A stretch of DNA of 64,000 nt, taken from positions 1,820,565-1,884,564 of the forward strand of contig CAUEEP010000758.1 of the NCBI GenBank assembly GCA_958450365.1, read 5' to 3'. The position numbers were made by a program, and so were the translations under genes. The notes beneath the pieces were generated by a model. That model made no database searches. It was not told the origin of the DNA and was given only the letters and a program-made list of their open reading frames with translations. The stretch is from Mesorhabditis belari. Taxonomy: Eukaryota; Nematoda; Chromadorea; Rhabditida; Rhabditidae. This document shows positions 34,357 to 45,828 of this stretch, in pieces; position 1 is the first letter of the stretch, and each line of letters opens with the position of its first letter.

Positions 34357-35028
34357 GTTGAAAGAAACCCGAGTACTCGAATGTGTTGAAGAAAAATGAG
34401 TAGAAAGAGAAATCTGATGAGTGAGTGAGGAAAAAAGTTGAGGTAGAAAAATGATTCCATGAGAGCTCTTTCCCCTATTTTTTCTTCACTTAAACATTCC
34501 ATATCCTCTTCCGATGAAAAACCCTCAAAAATATCTCTTTCAAAATGTCACAAATATTATTCTTAGATAACTTGGAATAATATTTTCTACTAAAGCATCT
34601 ATTTAGAAAACTACCGTAATAAAACCGTCTATTTCTGTCTATATCGATCTGTTTATATTCGATCAGCCTAATTTTAATATTTTTAACTGATCCTTGTGAA
34701 TCCTCAGTAAATGATTTCAAAGTTGAGCTAATTGAATGCAAAATCTCAGTTTGATTAAGGTTTTTTTCTAAAATAGGTCTTTTTTTGGAAAGCGTTTTAT
34801 TCAAGAGAAACGCCTATTTGCTAAACTTTCCACTTTCTAATGGAGAGTATGGAAATTCAATACTTGCCCTCATTGGAATCAAAAACGATGTAAGTGGAAG
34901 TTATTTTTTACGAAAATCTATCAAAGCTTAAGCTTTAGAAGCAAAAAGGTCAGCACAATGCGGTTAAATCTTTCTCTATTCTCTTTGTTGCCGTGTAGGT
35001 TGAAATTTTTCTTCAGAAAAATATTCAG

Positions 35029-38000
35029 ATTATTTAGTGACGTTGGGAATTTTCATCGTGATCTTTTGGTTTTTGAGATCATCTCCATCAAAGGGAACAA
35101 TCATCGCTTTTCTCAATGAAAAAAGGATTCTTTTGAAAGTTTGTTCTGAATTCGAAAGCACTCTTTAAAAGCCTTCCCCTTCCCCCTTGCCTCGATTCCT
35201 CGGTAGTATAGTGGTTAGTATCCGCGTCTGTCACATGCGAGACCCGGGTTCAATTCCCGGCCGGGGAGAATGTTTTTGCTTTTTGGCAAATCTTTAAAGC
35301 AATGCTTCTAAAATGGTTTAAAATGATTTTGTGCTTCCACAAACGTGTGCTTTCTGGCACACTAGGCTCATTGTAGAGCTTGAGAATCTTGTGCTCTAGA
35401 TAGACTAGACAACGTTCCAGACGTTGAAAATCAATTCCTGCTCTTGTAAGGCTTAGACTTTTGAATGAAAAGTGAAGTTTTTCCCTTGGCCTCGATTCCT
35501 CGGTAGTATAGTGGTTAGTATCCGCGTCTGTCACATGCGAGACCCGGGTTCAATTCCCGGCCGGGGAGAATGTTTTTGCTTTTTTGCAAATCTCTAAAGC
35601 AATGCTTCTAAAAATGATTTAAAGGACACATATTTACAAAATTTTCTCTTTTAGGGTAAAGGTTTCATGGAATACCCCACGTATGATCAACCGTATAAAC
35701 GCTATTTGATTCGGCCGGTGAAAGTCGGCGAAGTTTTGCATTTGCTCGGCAAAGTGGCTCCAAATCCGTACGAGTACGTGTGAAAAAGCTTTGTTTTTCA
35801 TGGAAAATGTTTCAGATTTTGTTTAAACTTGAGCACCGATCGATCGCCGGTTCTGCAAATTTGTCTGAATTTCTTGAGTGAGTTGATGATTTCAAAATGA
35901 AAAAGGCAACTTTTAGCCACACCAATTCCACTCCTTAAGTATATTGTTTTGGACGAAAATGGACCGAAATCGAGATGGAATGTCGAGAATCCGTTTAGAG
36001 TAACAGATCTTTTGGAAATGCTTTACAAATAACAGTAAAATCCATGTTAAACAATATAGCTAAACAATAAAAAGCACTCTTTAAAACCCTTTCCTTTGCC
36101 CAATCTATACTTTTTTGTTCTTCAATAGTCTTTGCGAATCCTTACAGAATCAGCCAAAAGTTAAAATAGATTGAATAAAAGTTAGAGGCACGATTACGAT
36201 AGTTTTTGAAAGTTGCAGATTAGAGAAAAGTTTAAGCACGACAAACCTCTGCTCGTACTCTGTGCTTTTATAAACGTGTGTTTTCTGGACACCAGGCTCA
36301 TCGTAAAGCTTGAGAATCTCGTGATCTAGAAAGATTAGTCGAGAATCCGTTTAGAGTAACAGATCTTTTGGAAATGCTTTACAAATAACAGTAAAATCCA
36401 AGTTAAACAATATAGCTAAACAATAAAAAGCACTCTTTAAAACCCTTTCTTTTCCCTTAGCCTCCGTTCCTCGGTAGTATAGTGGTTAGTATCCGCGTCT
36501 GTCACATGCGAGACCCGGGTTCAATTCCCGGCCGGGGAGAATGTTTTTGCTTTTTTGCAAATCTTTAAAGCAGTTCAGCCTTACAACTAGAGTTAAAGCA
36601 TTTACTGGAAAAATTAACCTTTTTACGTTCTCGAAAATTAGCATACCATTATTAACTAAGTTAACATAAACGGAAGCTAGTTTTGGAGGGAAAACAGGAG
36701 GTAAACGTACAAAATCAACCAGTACTTCAACCAGTACTAGCATTTCTCTTGTTTAATACGTTTAGAAAGCAAATAATTTTTATAAATTCACTTGGCTATG
36801 CTAAAAAAACGTTTAATTTGTAAAGAAAACTGTTAAAATTTAAAAGATTAAAAATGTTTCGAATCAAAAGATTCAGGCCGATCGAGATTTCGATTTACGA
36901 TTGCGCTTTTTGAAGGGAGCGATTGAGGTTTGGAATTTTGAAGGAAAGCTTTTGATTTTGAATATTAAAGAAAAGCTATGCTTGTTTAGATTTTTGCCAA
37001 TCAAAAACCGATGGGTCATTTCACAGCTCCCGACAATTTCGATGTAAAAAAATATAAAATTTTCTCATTGTGAAAACTTTTTCAGATCAGAAAAGTGGCG
37101 CTCTTGGGGCACGTGGAAAGCCTACGCTTGTTTAAGTAAACAAGATTTCATTTTTAAACCATAAAACTATAGCTTTCTTTTTAGACTTTACGGTGAAGAG
37201 AACGAGGTTCCTTTTGAGGCAAAAGTCGACTTTTTCCCCAATCAAACACCGCGAATCGATCTCGCCGGATTGCCGAAAAGTTTCGGTATGAAGAACTTTT
37301 CTATTTCAATTTCAATTTTAATTTCAATTTTAATCATTCTGCGGGTTTTTTTGCCTTCCCTCTCGGGGGACTTTTTTGTTTCATTTTTGATGCACATGCT
37401 GTTTTTGTAATGGGTATTGTTGCATTTCGGTTGTGTACTTTAAACGTTCGGTTAAACAGTAACGTCATAAATTCACTTTACTTTATGCTACCCTTCAGGT
37501 TTTAAATCCTGTTTAGATAACTGGTTTTACTAACATTTGTGTCACCATCGACGTAGTATCAAACCGATCTGTACTCTTCTCAAGAGTATTAATCTATTGT
37601 TGGATACTACGTGTTCTTGTTACGTTGTAAGCGCTTTTGGGGAAACCCTTTTAAGCTTTTGTGCTATTCGGCCATTCTTAAGCAGAATCATCCTCGTTGA
37701 TAAGGTTAAAGGTCGCAACCCAAACTTAAAATTTAATTTCAATTTTAATTCCAATTTCAATTTCAATTTCAAAATTTCAAAAACAGTTTCAACTCCAAAA
37801 ACAAAAACAAAACAAAAAACAATATCAAATTATATTAAAAATAATTTTGAAAAGTCAATTCTGCAAGATAAACTTTTAGAAAAAACCCATCGACGACGAA
37901 TGCGTCGAAAATTTGGAGTGATCGGCATGGGCGCTGGGGGGAAACCGGTAATCAGGTTCGTTTCTTCTAAAGTTTAAAAAAGAAACTCAAACAAAGAGTA

Positions 38001-39228
38001 TTCTAAGTTTTCTGAATTAATAGATTTTAGGATTTGTTGCTCAAATTTATTCAAAATTAATTTAGATTTATTCAAAGTTAATCCCATGGTTAGTTCAAGG
38101 AGAGGTTCTTTCGTTAGAAATTCTTAGTTTTAGAAATTCCAGTCACCTCTAATAAGTTTGTTTATAACTCTTTTCTAATAAGAACTGCCAGAATTTGGAA
38201 TCGACCCCCCAGAGTTTTGAGAGAGTCCAATAGTCTCGAAGCCTTTAAATTATCTGTAGATGATCTTGATCTTGATCTTGAAGCTCTAGTGGATCCTTGA
38301 CGTTATCTGTGCTACCCATATATTACATTCATTATCGTATATGGTGTTTCTTTTTATCGGCCCTTTTCGTGTTATGTGTATGAATTGATGCGTTTTAATG
38401 TTAAATCTAGCGCACTTTATCTCAGGTCCTGAATAAAGTATCTATATCTATTCCGAAATTTTCAGAAAACCACCGACGACATCGAGATTAGCCGAAGTTG
38501 AAAATCGTGCGCCTTCTGCACACTCCCGATCACCGCAAACTCGATATTTCACAGACATTTCTTCGAAAAACGCTTATTTAATGAGGTAATTCTTTTTTTC
38601 TTTGAATAAATTATAAATTTAAGTGTTGAATTTAACATTTTGCTTAGTGGCAATCACTTTAAGTGAAAAGCTCTGACTCTGATTCAAAAATTACCCGACA
38701 AAGCCACGAGTCACTAGAGAAATCCCTGATTTTTAGCTCATCGTTCGATGGCTACATCAACAATACAAATATCACTTCAAGCTCTTCATCCACTTTAAGA
38801 GGTACAACAAACTTTAATTCAAGTAAAGTTTTACGTTTAAGCAAGGCGAATCGACATAGACTTTCTGGATCATACCGGGAATCGATCTTTTCAAGTTTAA
38901 CGTTAGCTTTGAAATTGAAATTTGAATTTTTACATTCTAGCTTTCGATTCGTTTCGATGAGGGAGCAATTGTGCGCAATTCATTTTATTTTGGAGAATGG
39001 CAAAACGAGGAAAGAGATGGCGGAATGCCGATCGATGCTGGAAAGATGTAACGACGAAAAAGCAACGAAAAAACACAACGAAAATCTCCTATTTATAGTT
39101 TCGATCTCACGATTTTCAACAATTCTGATCAGTTGGAGATTTTCTTCAACGGACGTCATTTTTGCGATTTTCGACATCGAGAAAAGAGTTGGGCGTTGAG
39201 TCGAGTCAGGATCGAGGGAGATCTTGAG
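35029..39228 (+). CDS. Galectin-like lectin, tandem CRDs, possible membrane anchor
   Basis: Supported exons: 35655-35773, 35816-35877, 35917-35999, 36877-36927, 36990-37043, 37086-37135, 37185-37285 for CRD 1, and 38941-39047 and 39099-39228 for CRD 2. Phases agree within each group. CRD 1 has [24 protein letters not shown] and a beta-sandwich pattern, but the sugar-binding H..R and W.ER residues are poorly kept (SRWNVENPF). CRD 2 has the better galectin core: [22 protein letters not shown] and [14 protein letters not shown]. An exon at 35029-35138 encodes [16 protein letters not shown] and joins CRD 1 in phase 0, suggesting a type II anchor, unusual for galectins. The start codon, the linker exons (37880-37947, 38466-38585, 38660 on) and the extreme C-terminus (frame open to 39462) remain unsettled; some phases clash there. 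A tRNA-Asp gene and a LINE tail sit in its introns. Confidence 0.65.
35197..35268 (+). tRNA. tRNA-Asp (GTC)
   Basis: A 72-base cloverleaf: acceptor TCCTCGG with CCGGGGA (one T-G pair), discriminator G, anticodon stem CGCGT/ATGCG with loop CTGTCAC giving anticodon GTC, and T arm CCGGG-TTCAATT-CCCGG. No intron. Intact. Confidence 0.97.
35497..35568 (+). tRNA. tRNA-Asp (GTC)
   Basis: Identical to the copy 300 bases upstream, including flanking bases on both sides (GCCTCGAT before, AATGTTTTTGC after), so it is a recent tandem copy. Confidence 0.97.
36060..36600 (+). repeat. Arm of an inverted segmental duplication with galectin exon debris
   Basis: This stretch, ending in a tRNA-Asp gene, is present inverted at about 41360-41810. 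Within it GTCGAGAATCCGTTTAGAG TAACAG, the end of the galectin exon at 35999 and its donor, occurs a second time at about 36339-36366. The same piece appears inverted near 41545-41570. The tRNA block therefore carried a bit of lectin gene with it. Confidence 0.8.
36468..36539 (+). tRNA. tRNA-Asp (GTC)
   Basis: Same 72 bases as the other copies. It lies in the galectin intron between 35999 and 36877, on the same strand as the lectin gene. Confidence 0.97.
38050..38455 (+). mobile_element. 3' end of a second non-LTR retrotransposon (Jockey/CR1-like)
   Basis: [19 protein letters not shown] followed by [12 protein letters not shown], ending at a TGA (38298-38300), is the typical C-terminus of reverse-transcriptase proteins of the Jockey/CR1 type (pattern F..R..R.WN.LP.....S.NSFK). 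About 150 bases of 3' UTR follow, ending in AATAAAGTATCTATATCTAT. Upstream the frame decays. The copy is 5'-truncated and inside the galectin linker region. Confidence 0.75.
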
Positions 39229-39497
39229 GTGGGTGTAGGAAATCGGAGGTGCTGCTGCGTTTGTTTTTACCCGAAAAACCTTTGCGCCAAATTTGCCACT
39301 TATGAAAATCACTTTTCCCCAATTTCTAACCAGACTTTTTCAGTTTTCCACTTCACAATTTTCACTCTCACTGTTTTCAATCAGAAAACACATTTAAATA
39401 CCTATACAAACCCCCCAAAAACAGTGATTTTTTTGTCCCCCTTTGGGCTTTTTACTCTCTAGATCGATCTTATGCCATTACTATGAGAAACTCTAAA

Positions 39498-39566
39498 AGG
39501 AATTGAACCTCTGACCTTTTCTTGATAAACCATTGCACTAACCACTAGACCGCCAAGCCATATCAA
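39498..39566 (-). repeat. tRNA-like relic
   Basis: On the minus strand GGCGGTCTAGTGGTTAGTGC resembles a D arm with box A, and AGAGG-TTCAATT-CCTTT forms a T arm with a paired stem. Acceptor and anticodon stems do not pair. A tRNA pseudogene or SINE. Confidence 0.45.
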
Positions 39567-40124
39567 CTAGATCTTTGAAAACGCCTTAAGACTATATAGC
39601 AAAAACTTGTAAGCCATTTTAGTGCGTTTACAATGCTAATAAGGCCCTAATTTTTACATGATTTGACTCGTCTTTCCAATCTCGACAAGATCTACTATAT
39701 CGCATATTGAGATTTCACCGTGAGCTCGAACCAGTTCCTTGTAAGAGTTGGAACAATGTGGCGGTCAAGTCAAAGCCGTTCAGAAGTCAGATCTAGGTTT
39801 GGCTTCTAGCAATGCCTAGCTTAGCTAGGGGATTGTCAGGGATTAGGGACCTAGTCTGTCTACTACTAGATCAAAGCTAATCAGTCGAATTTCAGTTGCA
39901 CTGGTTGCTTAAAAACGGGATCGACGTCACAGAGTGAAGTGAAATGATTCAATTCAACGCAAGAATTTCTCAAAAATTTTATTTCCAACCCGTTTCGTGT
40001 TTGATTGATTGCACAGAAAATGAAAAATATTGAAAAGTGATGAGGTAAAGAAATGCAGGGAAAAGCTCAAAGAAAAAGATTGATAAATTGAGCAATGAAA
40101 CAAGTTTTGAAGCAATAAAATCTT

Positions 40125-43100
40125 CTAAAGTTTCTTTTTCATCGGCATATAGAAAGCTTGATACGGAGAAGGATTCATTGAAATTCCCGAATATCGAGAA
40201 TCGAGTGGAAGTCGAGAAGAAAGGTAGGGGATCGCTCTGGAAAATGTTAGAGTTTTCTTTCAAAATTGTTTTCAATTCTAATTTAACAATAAGCTTTCTA
40301 GTCAAATTGTATTTTGTGTCAAAAAGTGAAAACGCATGCTTTCTGGTGCATTTTCATGATTTGAAGTTGTCCTCAATTGTTGCTGTTATGATAGAATTGA
40401 GTGCACCAGAAAGATTGCGCTTAGGCTTGACAAGCTTGGCTGCAATTTTCTTCACTCACCCATTTGACCCAAATGTGAGTGGAGTGTAGGAGGAAGAAGG
40501 TTGCGGTCGAGAATGCGCTGAGCTGCTCACCGAGCGAAGCACCGGTGGGCCTGAATGATTTGTATATAAAATTGAATTTAAATCTTCACCTCCATTGATG
40601 CTTACATATTGTAGGAGTTGTGATGGCGGTGTGCTCTAAATTTTCTTTTACTAATTCACCCAAGCTCTCTCACCTTGGCTTTCGTTTCCTCTTCACTGTC
40701 ATCCTCATAATATTCCTCTGAGTACTCGGAATCCTTGATATTCTTAACATTCTTATTATTTTAACTTCTAGTATTTCCTTACATCATCTTTCTTTTTATT
40801 TGATCGATTGTTTTTCAATTTTTCTGTTGTTGTTGGCTTGGTTGTTGGAGTGATCGTTGGGGGAGCGGTTGGCGGAATTGGGGAATCGAAATCAGTGCTT
40901 TGTTGGCTAAAAGGCATTTCAATTAAACTTCAATCTCAATTTAGATCCAGAAAGCTGAGTATTCTTTTGTTTGAATACTAAATTTTTAATTCTTTTCTCT
41001 TAGAAAACCATTTTAAACCATTTTAGAAGGATTACTTTAAAGATTTGCAAAAAAGCAAAAACATTCTCCCCGGCCGGGAATTGAACCCGGGTCTCGCATG
41101 TGACAGACGCGGATACTAACCACTATACTACCGAGGAATGGAGGGGAGGGGAAAAACTTCACTTTTCATTCAAAAGTCTAAGCCTTACCAGAACAGGAAT
41201 CGATTTTCAACGCCTGGAACGTTGTCTAGTCTATCTAGATCACGAGATTCTCAAGCTTTACAATGGGCCTAGTGTGCCAGAAAGCACACGTTTGTGGGAG
41301 CACAAAACCATTTTAAACCATTTTAGAAGAATTGCTTTAAAGATTTCCAAAAAGGCAAAAGCATTCTCCCCGGCCGGGAATTGAACCCGGGTCTCGCATG
41401 TGACAGACGCGGATACTAACCACTATACTACCGAGGAACGAAGGCGAAGGGAAAAGAAAGGGTTTAAAACAGTGCCTTTTATTGTTTAGCTATATTATTT
41501 CGCTTGATTTTACTGTTATTTGTAAAGCATTTCCAAAAGATCTGTTACTCTAAACGGATTCTCGACTAATCTATCTAGATCACGAGATTCTCAAGCTTTA
41601 CAATGAGCCTGGTGTGCCAGAAAACACACGTTTATAAAGCACAGAGTACGAGCAGAGGTTTGTAGTGCTTAAGCTTTTCTCTACTCTTCAACTTTCCAAA
41701 ACTATCGTAATCTTGCCTCTAACTTTTATTCAATCTATTTAACTTTTGGCTGATTCGGTAAGGATTCGCAAAGCCTATTGAAGAACAAAAAAGTATAGAT
41801 TGGGCAAGAACTGTAGTAAGGGTGGTACGAAAGGTATTGGTTTGATAAATTAGAGTTTTCAATCTACTTTTACAGGTTACCGTAATCTATTTTTAATCCA
41901 AGCCTCCATTTCATCGCCTCGTCCAAACACGCGTTGAGTCTTTGCCGTAGTTGGGCGATATGTTGTCAACGGTTCAGCGATATAATGTGGTAGTATAATC
42001 GGTTCTCCTTTTGGTCCGACAACAATCGGCACATAATCGCTCATTGTGGGCAAGGGTACCGGCTTTTCAACGTGATGCGTTTTTGCTTTCCGGTGAGCTT
42101 TCCGGTGTCTTGTCGTTGATTGTTCTGTTGTCGTCGTTGTCGTTGTTGGCGTTGTTGGCTCGGCTGTCGTTGTGCTGCTCTCCAAATCATAATCCATACT
42201 CATCGAACTTTTTTCATTAGCCTTGAAGCCAATCATCTGAATATTAATATTGATTACCGTAAGGACTCTAACAGCCTCCATAGAAGCCTCCATAGAAGCC
42301 TCCATAGGAGCGTCACGTAGTCTAAGTTTAGTCTATAGAAGCATCACTCAAAGAACCGCTCATATCTCAGCGCCCCGACGTTTGTTTCTGCGCACTTAAG
42401 TATCAAATTAAAGTAGAGAAAATGGGTAATCTTTTGAGATATAACACAGATTTCTAGCATTAACCAGTGCTTAGAAAAAAATCTTGAAAAATGATGAAAA
42501 ATCGGCTTTTTTTTGCCACTTTTCAATATTTTTTTCTAAGCACTGGTTAATGCTAGAAATCTGTGTTATATCTCAAAAAATCACCCATTTTCTCTACTTT
42601 AATTTGATACCTAAGTGCGCAGAAACTAACGTACTTGTGGCGAGATATGAGCGTTTGTTTGAGAGTGAACTTAGACGCGACACTCCAATAGGAGGGAGGC
42701 TTTTATTAGAGTATTATTAGAGTAATTCAACAGTTTTTTATCTAAATTAGCTTATTAGACTGATCTTTAACCAATTTCCTTTCACATTTCAACTTACAAT
42801 AGGTCTAGCTTCTGGGTTGTATGTCCAAACGACAGTTGGTGGGGATTTCGGGACTCGAGGATGCTGAGAATTTGAGCTTCTCGTTGAAGTCCTTCGTGTT
42901 GTTGGCTCTGTTGTCGTTGTCGTTGCCTAAATTCTTTCATTTGCAAAATCATTTACCAAAACCGTCATTCAACACTAAAACTAGGGGTTGAATAGAAACG
43001 AATTCAGTAAATCCAATTACCTCAGTTGTCGTGGTGGTTGTCATTTCAGGGGTCATCGTGTCACCGAGCAAAATCTGTTCAAATGTGTCTCCAGTGATTG

Positions 43101-45800
43101 GTGGGTTCTCTGGTGCGGTGATATCCTCAAACATTGACTCTCCATCAGTTGATAGCATTGACGGATCGGAAAGTGATGGAAGGAAAGAGGTCTGTTTCTG
43201 AAAGCAGTCAGCTTTGAATGCTTTGTTTGCAACTCACCCCGGTCTCCAAGATTCTCGCCAATTCCGCTTCTCCGCCCGACATTTGTGGTTGTTCAGTGAC
43301 TGGCTCAGTTCGATGATTGAAGCCGATCGATGGATCAGTGGTGAACTTTTCCGGTTCCGTTGTTTCAGTTCTAAAAATCGTAATGTTGCCAAATCAACTA
43401 CTGTAAATACTGTAATAGTACCCCACCCCGTCGTACAGTCGCGTAGTCGAGTTTTTTAGTATTTCATTTTTTTCAAAGCACCCGTACTTTCAAAAAAATG
43501 GGTCTTTAATATCAAAAAATAGCCCTGAATTTCAGCTATTTTTTGATACCCAAGCACACATTGTAGCATAAACCAGTGTCGAGAAAAACGCGCTCAAAGC
43601 TAGACTACGCAACACTCCGCACTGTCATTATGAGAGTGGGGTACTATTACAATATTTACGGTAGTTTGACAGACAAACAATTCGTCTTCAAAACTCACTC
43701 CAAAACAAAAAAGAACAACTCTTCAAAACTCACGTTTTCTTTGTGTTGTGCGTTTTCTTCTGCAAGTGCATGAGTGAATCGATCAGCGACTCCTCATCAT
43801 CACCCTTTGTTTTCTAAAAGTTGTAGGATTGAGCCAGTAATTTAGCCAGTAATTTAGCCGGTAATTTAAAGCTTTATTATACTATTCTAAGCTATTTTTA
43901 TTGCTCTAGCTTTATTGTATGCTTTAGATTTATTGTATCCTCTTGCCAAAGAACCTCATCAAAATCTTTCAACAGCGAGCTTCTCTCTAAATGTCTCTCA
44001 AGTGCCCTCAAACGATTTCTCATTTTTGAGTACTCTGCCAGCAACATCAACAAATCCGTATCACTTGGATCATCTCTAAAATTTAGATAACTGATAAATA
44101 ATTTGAAAAATAATCTATCTTGATATTTTTATTAAAAAAAAACCCACTCCACATGTTTCTCACGATCACTTGATTCTCCCTTGATCAAATTATTCAGGAA
44201 ACTCGAGGAACTAAAGGGAATTTTGGGAAAGTATATGGAAAAGTCTACAGAATATATAATATCTAATAATAACAAATAATATAAAATACAGTAATGAGAA
44301 TATTTATTCAAACATGTTTACCCATTTCCTAAATCATCGGTCGAGCGTTTTCTGCGCAGTGGCGAAATCTTTTCGGTTGGCTAAAAGCTTTAAAATGTTG
44401 GGTTGTCCAGTTATGAATGCGCGTTTTTACTATTTTGTAAATTTCTCAAGACATCGAACAGATGCATATGAGTGTTATATATCATTCGAAAGCTGAAGAT
44501 CTCCTCTACATTTTGGAATAAAAAAGTTTTTGAATTCACTCAACTTTTTGGGAAATTGACTGCACAAAGGGAGAGGTCGTTTTCCAAAAAAAAAAACCCA
44601 TTCCAGCTTAGCTATTCCTCAAGTTTTATGGTGTAAAATAACCGCCCAGAAAAGAAAAGAAAAGTAAAGATGCTCTGAAATTGTTATATTTAAAAAAAGT
44701 TGTATTGATATATCTATTGACCAAACATCAAACGGTTAACTCAATTTGAGCGAAGCCAAAACTTGATCCAAAGGCACCCTTCCATTTTTTGGCCACCTCT
44801 TCTTCTATGCAGTCAATTTGCCCAAAAGCTGAACAAATTCAAAAACTTTTTGTTATCAAAATGTAGAGGAGATCTTCAGCTTTCGAATAATACTCATATA
44901 TATCTTTTTCTTGATTTCGGTATCTTGAGAAATTGACAAAATAGTAAAAAACGCGCATTCATAACTGGACAACCCATTAAAATGAGCACTGCTTTTATAG
45001 TTTCATTTTTTTCAAACCCAATCAGTGCTAGATTGGTTTTAACGTGTACTTTGTGCTTTTTAAATGAAAACACACGCCTTCTGGTGCACTCGATTCTTCA
45101 CTTTTCGTCAAAAATGAGGAGTTCAGCACGTCAGACAGACATTTACTACACTACAAAGACTACAAAGTACAAAGTCGAAAGTACACTAGTGAAAACAAAT
45201 TTCTATCAAAATCGATAAAACGAATACACTTAATCTTCTTTTCAGCCTTTAGATGCGGGGAATTAAGTGCGCCAAAAGGAGAGTTTAACATGGCACAAAG
45301 TACGCAATGTTTCAAACAGAAATCTAGTCAAATATTTCACTTTTTGTGATTGAGCGAATCGATCCCCAATTCTCCGCGCTTCTTCCTGTAAATTGTAAAT
45401 TTCAGGCATATTAATGCTCGTAAAAAAAATGTTTTTTGTTCTCTTTTCTCAAACCGGATGATCGTTGAAAAAAAATCGACTCGTGAACGGTCCATAATAG
45501 CCAAATTCGCTCAGGGAAGGGCGGTTGAGGCTAAAATTCTTTGAAAGTTTTGAATGTTTTGAAAGTTTTCAAATTTGGCTTTTATCTTGCAACATTTTTT
45601 ATTGTGAATAAGTCGTTTAAAGGCTTAGTTTTCACCAAAAGAGGTTACGGTAGCTTCTAGAAACTTTTAAAAATGCTTCGGCTTGATCAAGGTTTCGCTT
45701 CAGCTTAATTACTTCTTTTAATTTTTGATTACACTCACTTTTTCGAGGAAGTTTCGACAAGAGCAGCCACCAAAAATGGGCTTAATAAATAGAGCAACAT
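40125..45800 (-). CDS. Secreted Thr/Pro/Ser-rich protein, 526 aa
   Basis: Fourteen exons, all phases matching: 45800-45739, 45385-45341, 44210-44164, 44073-43955, 43813-43734, 43370-43238, 43197-43021, 42926-42798, 42236-41881, 40906-40783, 40733-40674, 40635-40590, 40550-40460 and 40236-40125 (TAG). The sum is 1581 bases. The start MLLYLLSPFLVAALVETSS is a clear signal peptide. A coiled-coil-like stretch follows (LLMLLAEYSKMRNRLRALER), then Thr-rich blocks (EMTTTTTTE, ATTTTTEPTT, TPTTTTTTTEQSTTRHRK), a basic patch, VPIVVGPKGEPIILP, an acidic block (DSEYSEEYYEDDSEEE) and a Pro/Ser C-terminus. There is no TM near the end. The Thr runs suggest O-glycosylation, as in cuticle or mucin-like matrix proteins; no domain was recognised. 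Intron 9 (about 1 kb) holds two tRNA-Asp genes, and three other introns hold MITEs or a foldback. Confidence 0.8.
41066..41137 (-). tRNA. tRNA-Asp (GTC)
   Basis: Exact inverse complement of the + strand copies. It lies in intron 9 of the Thr-rich gene, same strand. Confidence 0.97.
41366..41437 (-). tRNA. tRNA-Asp (GTC)
   Basis: Exact inverse complement of the + strand copies, 300 bases from its neighbour, as in the + strand pair. Confidence 0.97.
42296..42702. mobile_element. Foldback MITE (CTCCTATAGGAGG family), copy 1
   Basis: The arms mirror each other around about 42510: CACTGGTTAATGCTAGAAAT and its inverse, TTTCTCTACTTTAATTTGAT and its inverse, and GCTCATATCTC...GAGATATGAGC. Its left edge overlaps a three-fold AGCCTCCATAGA run (42270-42306). 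It is in intron 8 of the Thr-rich gene. Relatives: 56886-57163 and a solo right end at 46966-47035. Confidence 0.8.
43399..43663. mobile_element. MITE family TACCGTAAATACTGTAAT, copy 3
   Basis: Same family as 24730 and 29252, with terminal point changes (TACTGTAAATACTG). It lies in intron 5 of the Thr-rich gene. Confidence 0.88.
44398..44976. mobile_element. Mariner-derived MITE (TTGGGTTGTCCAGTTATG ends), copy 2
   Basis: Same termini and interior as 11493-12069 but in opposite internal orientation. The flanking TA is changed on both sides. It lies in intron 2 of the Thr-rich gene. Confidence 0.8.
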
Positions 45801-45828
45801 TTGCTAAAAGAAATGATCAGATTGATTT

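Larger units (their letters stand above)
41000..41810 (-). repeat. Inverted arm of the tRNA-Asp segmental duplication
   Basis: The sequence is the inverse complement of parts of 35.3-36.6 kb, including two tRNA-Asp genes, the GTGTTTTCTGG / CTTGAGAATCTCGTGATCTAG spacer and the ATTGTTTAGCTATATT block. It lies wholly in intron 9 of the Thr-rich gene. Confidence 0.8.

Noticed and set aside
37537..37979. 146-codon + frame as a separate gene
   Set aside because: Much of it is TTTCAATTT-type low complexity. Only its last part, after TTTTAG at 37879, looks like an exon.
42120..42320. Cys/Arg-rich + frame of 66 codons
   Set aside because: It is antisense to the Thr-rich exon at 42236-41881, whose splice phases are confirmed.
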